Part shown: in pieces, positions 49,638-60,137 of the stretch
How the letters are laid out: each line of letters begins with the position of its first letter
Numbering within the stretch: the stretch's first letter is position 1
Origin: Orbilia blumenaviensis
Lineage: Eukaryota; Ascomycota; Orbiliomycetes; Orbiliales; Orbiliaceae
Length of the DNA stretch: 64,000 nt
Direction of reading: 5' to 3'
Assembly (NCBI GenBank): GCA_036872755.1
Contig: JAVHNS010000005.1
Span: 620,001 to 684,000 of the forward strand
Position numbers and translations under genes: made by a program
The notes under the pieces: generated by a model
Seen by the model: the letters and a program-made list of their open reading frames with translations, nothing else
Told to the model about the DNA's origin: nothing
Database searches by the model: none

Positions 49638-50994
49638 TCCTAATATTACCAAGGAGATCGCGAGAGCTCGCACAAATACATACCCGCATGTGGTTCAAAT
49701 GAACATTTACTATCCATGGGCTCTATTACAAATGTTAGGCGGAATTATATGACGGCTTGATCTACGACTTTATACCACTACGACGCACTTTGGTCCAATA
49801 TTATTATTTTATATTATACTTAGGAGGAATTTCGCCTTAGCCGTTTTATTTCAAAATCCGACTTTTGGCCTTCTATTTTTTCATGTCAGCTTTTATTCTC
49901 TTCTACTTGTTACATTTGTTTCTTTTTTGTCAGCATCCTGGGAAGAGTTTTGGCGTTTTTGATTCTGGGTTTTTTTCTTTGGATTTCCGTTCTATCGCGC
50001 ATTTTTTCCCGGGCCGCCGGAGATTTATTTATATTCGATATCAACCAGCCGGAGAAGCCTCAAGAAACAAACAAAAAAAAGCCTAGTTAATAGGGACGGC
50101 AGCGGACTTCAATTAATTATTTAACACATATATATACATTCCACTTACGAGATATAGTACGATATTGCGACTAAGAGGCTACAACCTGATCATCTTGAGA
50201 TTTTTAGAAACTCAGAGCAGGATTTTACAGAAACATATTTAAACTTTGTAATCAAATGTCCCTTCTAAATCTACAAAATGCGCGCGGTCTGGTACTCATT
50301 AGCAGAGACTGAGTGGATCTTATCCTCCGGACTCCCCACTCAGGGTTTGTTTAGGCTAGTGAGTTTTTGATGATGTCATACACATTTTTAACAGCTAGTA
50401 CGATACATAATACTAGTAAGGGCTGATATAGTTGCAAGCCCGGGTTTGGGAAGAGGCTGCATAGTTAGTATAGTTCTCTGCACTAAGAGGTAAGTACTGA
50501 ATAATTACGTATAGAGCATCAGCCAAAAATCCCCAGGCTAACGACAGCATGCGGTTTCTCTACAACATAAACAACACATGCAATAGGCCGAGCCATAAGA
50601 CACAGTGCACCTTGCTGGACGTTGCTGTCTAACTGGGATTTGGCGGGAATGGCGAGAAGAGCAACGTTTTCCTGTTTCTTAACCAATTGATGGCTTCATC
50701 TGAAGGATCTGTTTAATTGGTATGAGAAACTTCAATCGAGCAAAGAAAAAAGGGCAGTTAAGTATTTTTATCAGACGTGTGATTTTGACAAATTGACGGC
50801 GTTTTTAAAGAAGGGTAACCCTATTTGCGCATAAATGTGCATTTATAGACTATCTAGCCTTTGGGCCTACAGATCTATATATATATATATATACCCTAGG
50901 GCCAGTATGTACAGCTACTTTCTGTTATTTACATCGAGAATTAAAAGAGCAAAGGAACGGAATTCTCCGGATCCGCCATCCTCTCATATCCAAT
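49638..50994. other. Intergenic, AT-rich, no gene seen
   Basis: Contains an (AT)n tract at about 50876-50892 and several T runs. The plus-strand frame at 49865-50086 is T-rich and unconvincing. Confidence 0.5.
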
Positions 50995-52035
50995 TTAAAG
51001 GCATTGGGAATACCATTCATTTTGGAGCTTGCAAGTATAGGGAGAGGCGCAAGAGGTGCAGCCTGCAAAGCCGTTGCCTCCACACTGAGCATACTGAGGA
51101 GCAGAACAGCCGCCTGAACCACCGGTAGTATTTGCTTTAGTTGTAGTCTTTGTCGAAGCCGTAGTAGCTTTGGTGGTAGTCTTGGAAGTAGTTGTCGTCT
51201 GTGGAGCTTTCGACATTGCAGGAATGCTTATCGAGGCAATTGACCATACTTTACCACCGTCACTGCTTGTGAGACCGCTATAAGTAGCGCCCCCGGCGGT
51301 TGCTATCGTTCCCCCGAAAGTAGTATCTGCAGATGCCAAAGTAATAACAGTATTGATATAGCTCTGTGCGGCAATAGTGCCAGAACAATTGTCATTGCAT
51401 TCGGTCCCGGTACCGTACCCCCTCATATACGGGCCTGAAGGACTAGAGTATGTCGAAAGCAGCGCACCAGTCACGGCATTCGTAACCGTTCTGCATCATT
51501 TTAGCACCATGTTAATCTCTTTCCTAGATAGGGAGAACTTGTAACATTGGACTTACTGCAACCAAGTGTTTTTGTCGGCCTGGAGTGCATATTCAATTCT
51601 CACCTGGTCAGAGCCGCTGACCGGAGAAGGATTGCCGTCTAATTGACCAAACCAGCCAAAAACCGAGGCTCGGACACACCTAGTCCAGTGTTAGTACGCA
51701 TATAAACGAAATTTCCACTGGTCCTGAACCTACCATTGCCCTGTAGTTGCTCCGCACCATGAATTTGATTGCCAAGATTCTAGTGTAGCTTGGATCAAAT
51801 CGCCAGTTCCATTAGACATTCCAGGCCAGAGAAAGAGTACGCCATTCTGAGTTGGCGGTGCTGGTCCAGGAATTATGGTCGTCACGGCTTTAACAATAGT
51901 TGACTTTGTCGGACCAAGAGACACACTGCCTCCCCATGTGTCTGCGCGTTTGAAGATGGGACTTGGGACAAGGTTGGCAGCAGCCCAACTTGCGAAAGCA
52001 AGGGTGCTAAAAATAGCAGGCTGGATGTAGAGCAT
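50995..52035 (-). CDS. Secreted CBM1 (cellulose-binding) protein with an unassigned N-terminal domain
   Basis: Three exons on the minus strand: 52035-51734, 51679-51557, 51490-50995, giving 306 residues. A signal peptide ([20 protein letters not shown]) leads into a domain of about 210 residues: [45 protein letters not shown] and [16 protein letters not shown] Thr/Lys/Ser-rich linker follows ([13 protein letters not shown]). The last about 37 residues are a fungal CBM1: [20 protein letters not shown] to [17 protein letters not shown], with the six-Cys spacing and aromatic residues that bind cellulose. Such linker plus CBM1 tails occur on plant cell-wall enzymes. The N-terminal domain resembles secreted fungal beta-sandwich proteins but no CAZy family is recognised. 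All introns are short (46 to 66 bases) with CTAAC branches. Confidence 0.85.
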
Positions 52036-52696
52036 TTCAATAAACTCAAGATTAGAAACAGTATAAGCTAGGTATGGTATAAAGAATACTCAATCAGGAT
52101 GTAGATATCACAGATATTGTATTTTTTGAGGTTATCCACCAAATACTTAACAGGTTAAAAAAAGCTGGACTTGAATGAGCTTTTATACATCTAAAAATCG
52201 GTTAATCTTGCAATCTCTGTAACTCGAAGCAAGTTTGTCGATTTCGAATATTTTAAGGGTAAATTGCAATTGGCGGGAATCGGTTATTTCACATGATGCT
52301 CGCCTTCCTTCGTTTCCACGGAAGAAATGTGCGAATTAGAGACCGGCTCTATTCCATCCGAACATTAATGTGGACCCCATTTTCTTACATCCGTCCGGCA
52401 GCACATTAGAGTTCCATGGTTACGCTGTTTCAGATGTGAACCATGGATAATACTGACCCAAGCCTTGGCAGAAGCTTAAAGACTCGCTTGCATTGCTGCC
52501 GAACCCGTTTTCCCCGATAAATGGAAGGCACGCCGGATCAACGGGACGGTAGCTATCATACACCGCTTACTTTTTCCAATTTCTCACTCTAGATTTATTT
52601 GATTCCGAAACAATAGTTCAAATATAAAATTTACGACGTCGCACGGCCGCTATTAGCGCAAACCCTAAAAGCCTCCCCAAACTGATGAAACTGGCA
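52036..52696. other. Intergenic, no gene seen
   Basis: Upstream flank of the CBM1 gene and 3' flank of the S8-like gene, both minus strand. No coding frame of note. Confidence 0.6.
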
Positions 52697-55443
52697 CTAG
52701 ATCGCGGTGGCCCCGGGACCTTTTCTTTTGATGTATTTAGAACGCTTCCAGAAATCATCGGACTCAGGTACTGGAATGACTAGGTCGTCGCCATCGCTGT
52801 CGCTATCCGACGTTTCATCCGACTGGGGCCACTTTTCTTCTATGGCAGTCTGGCACATTTTAACCACTTCGTCTTTTTCTGTTCCTGCTAGTTTCCTAGT
52901 AAGGGCCCCAAACCTTTCAGATTGGAGTTCTCCATCCTCATCAGATGAACTTGGGTCCTCGTCGGATGAATTTGGGTCCTCGTCAGATGAATCTGGGTCC
53001 CTAGCGTCATTGCGAAACCCCCAGATCCCGTTATATACGACATCAAGGTTCCGTTGTAGCCTCCCTTCGGTGTCTGGCTGGTCAATGCGGGGGTAAGCGT
53101 ATGCATAAAGAACTGTCCGTGCCTCATAACGATCAAAACCCATCTCCAAGAAATATGCAAGAAGCCCCGCAACTGTAGCCGCCGCTATATTATTTTAGAA
53201 GGTTAATGTTGTATCCAAACCATAAGCAGTATCAATCAGTACAACAAGGCAGATATGCTACATATTATTTGATAGGCTACCGCTGAAGTGCTTACCATAA
53301 GCTGTGCCTCTGACGAGGCCATACCCCCCTGGAAGGGTTGATTGGGCTCGAGCTAGCTCAAGTTCTCTGCTATGGAAAGAGGAGGCCGGAAGTGGAACCA
53401 AAATATCAACAGCTGGGGCAGAGACCCGTAAGTTACGATGCGTTTGGTAGTAATTTCCCCAAGAAGTCGTTTCGACACCCCCAACTGTAACAAAGTAATT
53501 AGGCGTTTCCAAGTCTAAACGCTTGACACCTTCTGTGGCTGGAAACCCGTTGATTGGGTTGGTGTCATAATTGTTGCCTAGGTCCTTCTGTTTAAACCAT
53601 TAACTATATAGTTCATTTGTCATGGACTGCGCGGATACAATCTATGCGCATATGCTCGCTATGCTTGAGTAGAAATATGAATATACTCTTAAGCCTACAA
53701 CACTCACATTTCCCGGATTTGTAGAAGTTGGAACAACATCTTTCCAGTGAAAGCTACCCCCTGGAACAACAAAAATGACGCCACTTTGGCCTAATAACTC
53801 AAAGATGTGGCGGAGGCTCCTTTTTAAAGATGAATCAAAATTGTCCATTGTGGATTTCCTAGTAGTAAGGTCTTTGATGAATCGTAGGTTCCATGACATG
53901 CTGATCACAATCTTTCGCCCCTTAAAACGTTTTTGAATGTCATTGTAAATCTTCAAAAGACTATCAAGTATATGAAGCCGGGAGGTTCTCCCATTCATAT
54001 CGGCAGCTACAACTACCACTGGCTTCGCCTGCCTTGCAGTACCTACCGTCTTACCGAAAATTTTACTAAATGCGGCTGTTCCCGCGCCCCTGTGGGTAGT
54101 CAACCTTAGTAACTTTCAAGACCTTTTCGGAAACTACAAACATGTTAATTATCGCGATGCATATACGGGAGAGCTTACCAGGAGTAGTCGCGGAAGACTC
54201 CCGCCGGTGCTGGGTAAGGATCAGCCCTATGAATTTAAATTAAAAATTAAAAGTCCTGATAGCGTTAAGTATGCAGTTTTTGCACAGCATAGGCACCGAA
54301 AGAGTTATTTCAGCAAGCCACTTACCAAATCCAATCTTTCTTTTCATTTTCAGAAAGGTGGGAAAACTCCTGTAGAAATATACAATAGTTAGAGGTCTAA
54401 AAACTGGTAAGTGAGGAGCGGGCGATACGGGGCCTTGCCGGATGCGTTATATCGACTCCTTTGCAAATAACATACACCACAACTGGTAGTTCTGCTGAAG
54501 GACCTTTTGTTATGTCAAAATTGTAGTTTATTTTATCCCAGTCCGTATGACCCCATACCCATGGGGGTATGGATAGGGCCTGGAGTTCCCGAGGTGCACG
54601 AAGTTGACCTGTTCCTTCTCTCTTTCCGATATTGGGGACGATGAGTGGCATCTTTACGCCTCTCAATCTCGGTCTTGTCTCACCGCTAACACTACCGTTA
54701 ATAAGTAGCGACCTCTTTTGCTCCTGGATTTCTGATGGCGAAAGTATCTCTAGCTTTCTATGTGGATAGAGAAATGTTAATGGACGAATTGATGCAATCT
54801 ACAGCGAGATTAAGCTAGAATGTTAGTTAAGTTTAGATTATAGGGTACGCAACGAAATGCTTAAAATTGAAATTGTCAATAAAAGCTCCAGGGACTGGTC
54901 TTTACAAATAGCGAATCGCAATGCTGTCAATGCGGTTTTTATATTTCTATGTGTACGTACTGGGTCCGTGTATATATCTTTATCTTCACGATGTAAGTTA
55001 AACGCTTTACCAGGGCTGGTAACTATGCAGAAATACCAAATGTCGGTCTTATCGGTGATGCTCAGGCCTCTCATTTTACAGTACTCCAAGCCAACGTTTT
55101 TCTTTTGCATATCTTCGATGGTAAATTTCAATTTGTCTACCTGACTCTTTTTAGTTCCAGTAATTTCGTTTGGAGGCTTGAGGAGTATGACCCAGGGCAT
55201 TGGCTGGGCTGTTTTATATTCAACATGATCGAAGTTGTAGTCGGGTTCATGTTCCAGACCAGTCTCATGGTCAGAATCATCGTGCCTTTCTTGATCGGAC
55301 CTGCCGCTCCCGGTATCATCGGGCGGCGACCGGATGGATAGACGTGTTAACCTATTATTATACAAACTTGATCGTAAAATTGAGAGAAATAGGAGGAGGG
55401 AGAGTAGAAGCAAAAAGACCACCCGGGCTAACGATCCAATCAT
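52697..55443 (-). CDS. Subtilisin-fold (S8) protein with all three catalytic residues replaced
   Basis: Seven exons on the minus strand: 55443-54961, 54798-54439, 54369-54326, 54226-54179, 54089-53708, 53587-53296, 53184-52697, giving 698 residues. The start MIGSLARVV was preferred over an in-frame Met at 55485 because the paralog at 57273 also opens MIGS. An N-terminal membrane or signal segment is followed by a hydrophilic, partly acidic section. S8 blocks align without gaps to the family: VVYVICKGVDITHP (Cys273 instead of Asp), SWGAGTAAFSKIFGKTVGTA (Ala314 instead of His), VIFVVPGGS without the oxyanion Asn, and RGTAYAAATVAGLLAYFL (Ala535 instead of Ser). The C-terminal part has a three-unit DPxSSDE repeat and ends basic. 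The intron 54438-54370 uses a GC donor (GCAAGG), the only one that fits phase and fold. Proteolysis is not expected. Confidence 0.85.
52937..52999 (-). repeat. Three 21-base tandem repeats inside the S8-like gene
   Basis: Three in-frame 21-base units encode DPDSSDE, DPNSSDE and DPSSSDE (residues 599-619). The units differ at a few bases. They add a negatively charged spacer after the protease-like domain. The Ser-Asp-Glu pattern resembles casein kinase 2 sites. Confidence 0.9.
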
Positions 55444-57272
55444 TCTTAGAAACAGAATCAAAGTGAATGTAGAGAGGAGGGCCACACTCGGGAATAGAGG
55501 ACTAGTCGGTTAATTCCTTAGAGCCTTTCCACAAATCGATTATCAAAATACAAAGCGAAACGTCCTCGCAATCTCAAATAAAATACCAGATTTATTCCCG
55601 ATGTGCTGACCGCAACGCCAAATTTATACGTGATACCCTATCTGATTCTAACGCGCGCCTCGCGTACGGATACACCTGAGGACCATAGCGAGGGTGGTTT
55701 AGCTTCTTCGAACCTCGTTGGAGGTTGGAGGTTGGATAGGTGTATCAAAAACCCGGTCCATACAGTCTCGTAGCTACGTAGACCGGCCCCCGCGAAGTAG
55801 CCCGGTTCTGTAAATATACGAAGCCCAATCAAGTACCTCGCATGAAATATTCTACGCTAAGGCTGAGAGGTGTGGCCGATTTTCTAAAACAGAAGGTGGG
55901 TATAACATGCGTTGGATATATGCTGCATCAAACAAAGCATCGTGGATTCGAAGGTTAGAACCTCGCCTCCCCCGAGTGCTCTGCCCCCACTGCCCCAATT
56001 TTACCAACTACCCACTCAACTTGAGCATGCAATATAAACCTAGTGGTGAGTGCATACAATTCCACAGCTTCTACCAACTCAAGTACCTAGAAACAACATT
56101 ATGTCCAATACTTAATATCTATAGATCTAACACTAGTTAAATGCATCCTACATTTGGCTTAAGTATGCATACTAGTCCTTAACTCTAATACATAACATGG
56201 CTAGATCTGGCAGTCGACAGCTAGCTAGTAGCTAGATAGTTTATATAGATAGTATAGTGGCGCCACATTGGCAGCCGTGTGCGCACAGACATCCAACGGT
56301 ACTCGATGCCCATACCTAGAGGACATTGGATTTTACATATAGATGCACAGCACACCAATTGCTGCAATTTAGAACCTGCTATAAGTAACCAGATTTCCTG
56401 GGAAGCTGCGCAGTCTGTGCGCAGAGATTCCAAAGTCATTGGATTTTGCCTAAACTTAGAAGTCCGGGTATACTGGTCTCGTGGGTCCATGAGGTATACT
56501 ACCTAGATGCCTAGGTAAATATAGGAGGCCCAGGAGAAGACAGGCAAGGTTGTTTAACTAATGAACCCATAGGGAAATTCGGAGGCACAAAATCCATCCA
56601 ACCGACTAGAACTATGATGCAAATTTAATTTTAGCATAGTAGAGTATCAGAACATTCGTTGGGCCCGCCGTATTGGGAGTTATTATGTGCATGGAATTCA
56701 TAAAAGTCAACATCACAGATTTACCATAGGCAGGTTTGAAATTCTGGAATAACCAACGCGTAGATGAGTATTGTGAACTAGTCACACCTCTCTAATCCTA
56801 GGCGGCTTGCAAAACGGGCAGAGCCTCGGGTCACACAGTTTCGAACCGACCCCGACCTTCAGGAGAAATCAAATTTGGTCAAATAACCACCTGGTTAACT
56901 TCTTGACAACTGGTTGGAAATGGTTCGTTTCGGCTAGCCCTGTAAACTGATCTCTGCAAAGCAGACTAGCAACTGACCCACACCATCTACATACCTCTGT
57001 ACACTTTTATTTCTGTTCCTCCTTCGTAGCATAGTTTTTTTGAATCTTCTCTCATGAATTCATATACTCCGGCACTGTTTTGATAAGATAGCTTTGAGCA
57101 TAAAGATAGCTTGCTGTGATACAGGACGATTCGCCTGCCCGTTTCGATACCTCATCGGCCTAAATATAAGATTTTGGTTTACAATTTTGAATGCGCGAAG
57201 GGATTGGTTCTTTTCCAAACCACATCGTTAGCTCGGACACTATCCTTCTGGTGATCGCAATTCCTTACAGCT
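55444..57272. other. Region between the two divergent S8-like genes
   Basis: 1.8 kb upstream region shared by the paralogs. It holds one copy of a short dispersed repeat (55766-55804) and direct GGAGGTTGGAGGTTGGA repeats near 55720-55736. No coding frame. Confidence 0.55.
55766..55804 (-). repeat. Short dispersed repeat, copy B
   Basis: A 39-base segment matching 28864-28894 apart from an 8-base insertion (GCTACGTA) and five transitions, where this copy carries the G or C. It lies between the divergent S8-like genes. Confidence 0.45.
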
Positions 57273-59463
57273 ATGATAGGGTCCTGCATTTTCACATTCT
57301 ATCTATTATTTTATCTCACTTGGACGGCTGATTTCAATGATCCGAGAATATCGTACTATCTAGATAACGAGGGGATTGCTGAAATTCTAGGGTTTGAGAC
57401 AAGATTGTGGTGGTTCGTCCCAAAGATTGAGTATATGAAGAACGAGCCAGTTTTGGAGAAGATACACGCACACCTGGTGGATTTTGCTAGAGACAACCAA
57501 CGGAAACCTGAGGTTGACATTTATCGATCCCAAAGTGACCACCTCGGAACCATCTTTTTCAGCCTCAAATTGTTTATAACAGATGACCCCGAGAAAATTT
57601 GGCACGCTAATAGGCAATACGTAAGAAATCTTTTAGTCTTTCTATAGCTACGAATTACGACACCATGCAGCCAGATCGGCCGTAGTTAAACCGCCAATAA
57701 ATTCTTACGGGAAAATACTAATGGTGGAACTACTTTGGTGCATGTAGCTTTTATCATACGGCGAAATTCCACATAGTGTAGCTGATAGGTTCGAAAGCGT
57801 CCATGACCTCAAAAAGATGAAGGTTAAACGCCGTTTCGAAGGCCCGGAGGGGGGATTAGGAAAAAAAATTACCTTGATGGCGAGGTCAGGGGATTCCGAC
57901 CTAGAGGAGAAGTATGATACCAATATAAAGGGTATAGAAGTATTCGAGGAGCCATTCGAAGATTTACAAAAGCTATCCCAACCGAAAGATACCCCGCTTT
58001 CTGAACTCCATGGCCAGTATTATCGTAGGACAGCGGGAATACCACCTACGGTCATTTACATGATTGATTCGGGAGCGTGGGTATCGTTGGTTAACACTCA
58101 CAAAGTCGGTTTACCTTATTACCCGCTTCTTAGGCTAGTACTAATCTCGACTGATTGCCCCGCAGGAGCTATCAGAAGTACGGCTTGTTGACTATCTCTG
58201 GGCGGGACCGGTAAGTTATCCAGCCAAACCTACATTGGACCAAATTTCGCTTTACTATGAATATTATCTCCAGCGAATAGAGCTGTTCAAGATATCTAAA
58301 TTGAGAATTTAATTAATAATTTTATACCCTCAAATTACCAACCCATACAGGGGTTTCCCTTGAGGCCATTCAGTTAGATGCATGTTGACATTTCGTTACA
58401 AGCCTTAGGATCCAGGAGTTATTATCAGAGATAGCGATGCATATCCCCATGGTACAAAGGTCCTTAGCAGGATTGTTGGCAAACGTCTCGGAACAGCGCC
58501 ACATGCCGCAGTCGTTGTCGTTCAGTTGTTTAATAAATATGATTACTCAAGTACAGCCCATTACTTCGATGCAATGATTCGGACATATGACCATATCGTC
58601 ATGAAAAAGCCAAAGTCGGCCCTTATAAACATCTCGTGGGGAATTGCAACAGGCGACCAGTCCGGAAGGTATACGTCAGGTTCAGACAAAATCATTCATA
58701 AAATTAAGAAAGATTACGACGGGGTAGATGCAAGTCCAGAGCAAGAAGAACTTGGAAACTTATCAACACCCGAGGTGGTAGTAAGACTGTCCAGGTACAT
58801 AGTTGAACACATGGAAAACCTTGGATATGTCAAAATTGTTACATGTGTTGGTAACATAGAAGGAGTAAGTAAGCTATGATTAACTACTTTGTATTGACAT
58901 TTAGATCTATTTGTATCAGCATATCCTTCGAGTACAATAGCTAATACATGGGCTAATACCAGGAACCAGCCGGTTTGCCAGCGGAGGAAATGGAGAGATT
59001 TCCAAAAACCGTCGTCACCCTTGGGGCTACTGGGATAGACGATAGAATAATCAATCAATATTGGGACCAGGTCAGGGCTTATGTGCCCGCACAAAATATC
59101 ATGGTTGCAAACTATGATCCGGTTGACAAGTCAGAAGCTATCCTTCCAGATGATGGAGTCTCATTCGGTAATTTCCCTTCTCTAGCTCGAAATTGATGTG
59201 ATTTTACAACGTACAAAAGGCCCTAATTATGGAAATTAGGTACCGGTTCCGTTACCGGTATGTTGGCAACGTTTTTGTCGGAGGGGGTCCACATAGACAA
59301 TGTTATTGAACACCTTTATAAGCTCGCTCATTCCCGGAAGCCACCAGATGTGGAGGACCCGGAAGGGTACTATGGCCCAATTGTTTTTAACGGGATTGAA
59401 AAGAGCGAGTGGCCTTTCACAGTTGGTGACCAGGAACGTTTAGAAGAGTATACCCTATTTTAG
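57273..59463 (+). CDS. Subtilisin-fold (S8) protein, paralog, altered Ser motif
   Basis: Six exons: 57273-57620, 57748-58104, 58166-58210, 58409-58864, 58963-59167, 59240-59463, giving 544 residues; all phases are 0 or match. A hydrophobic start (MIGSCIFTFYLLFYLTW) is a likely signal peptide or anchor. The S8 blocks are VIYMIDSGAW (Asp223), AYPHGTKVLSRIVGKRLGTA (His264), VTCVGNIEG (Asn399, the oxyanion position) and SFGTGSVTGMLATFL, where the standard GTSxATPxVAG is shortened by about three residues and the nucleophile position is Gly473, followed by Ser474. The donor of the second intron (GTCGGT at 58105) is weak, and an alternative exists at 58090. It is divergent to the other S8-like gene, with matching domain order. 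Activity is doubtful but less clearly lost than in the neighbour. Confidence 0.8.
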
Positions 59464-60137
59464 TTCCGGGCCTGGGGTATAATTTAGCACATCATTCATG
59501 AATGTTCAACACTTTAATGAAGGGTATATCGATATCCTCCACCACCACAAATACAATCCCGCTATTTAAAATGGATAGTTAAGCTAGCTATATATGTGAT
59601 AGTCTTTGAATAAAATTCATTAAGATGTATAAAAAATTCGCAGTCCTTCTTACGAGTAAAGGCAATTAAATCATGGGGCTGGTGTTTTCTAATTTATTAT
59701 GATATCAGTATCAAAATAATATCAGCATGGTCAATTATTCTCTTCCCTTGAGACAACTACACTTCCTATAAAAAGCTTCTAGCTGAAAAATTTCAATATA
59801 TGGAAGTGGGGTTTACAAGGCTTAGGACCCAACCTTCATAGAAATCGATTAATCATGGTCGTGTGCATTAGGAAGCGCATTTATGTGCAAATAGCACGAT
59901 ATGCATTATTTGAATTTGGCATGTTTTCTTTATCCCCAAAGCACAAGGGGTAATACGTCATATCCAAAGCTGAAAATACAAACGAAGAATTCATTAATGG
60001 ATTACAGTACCAACAACGAGCACAAACAGGCAATTGCGAATTAGAAAGGAAATACTAAGGTTCCCCACAATGTTTGAGATTTTTCGTTAGAACACCAACT
60101 AACTACCTAGGCAGCTTTGGCAACATCGCTGAACTCG
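59464..60137. other. Convergent intergenic region
   Basis: 3' flanks of the S8-like gene (plus) and the BBE-like gene (minus). AT-rich, no gene seen. Confidence 0.6.

Noticed and set aside
52697..55443. S8-like locus as a fragmented pseudogene
   Set aside because: All pieces join by introns with matching phases and conserved S8 blocks; only one donor is non-standard (GC).
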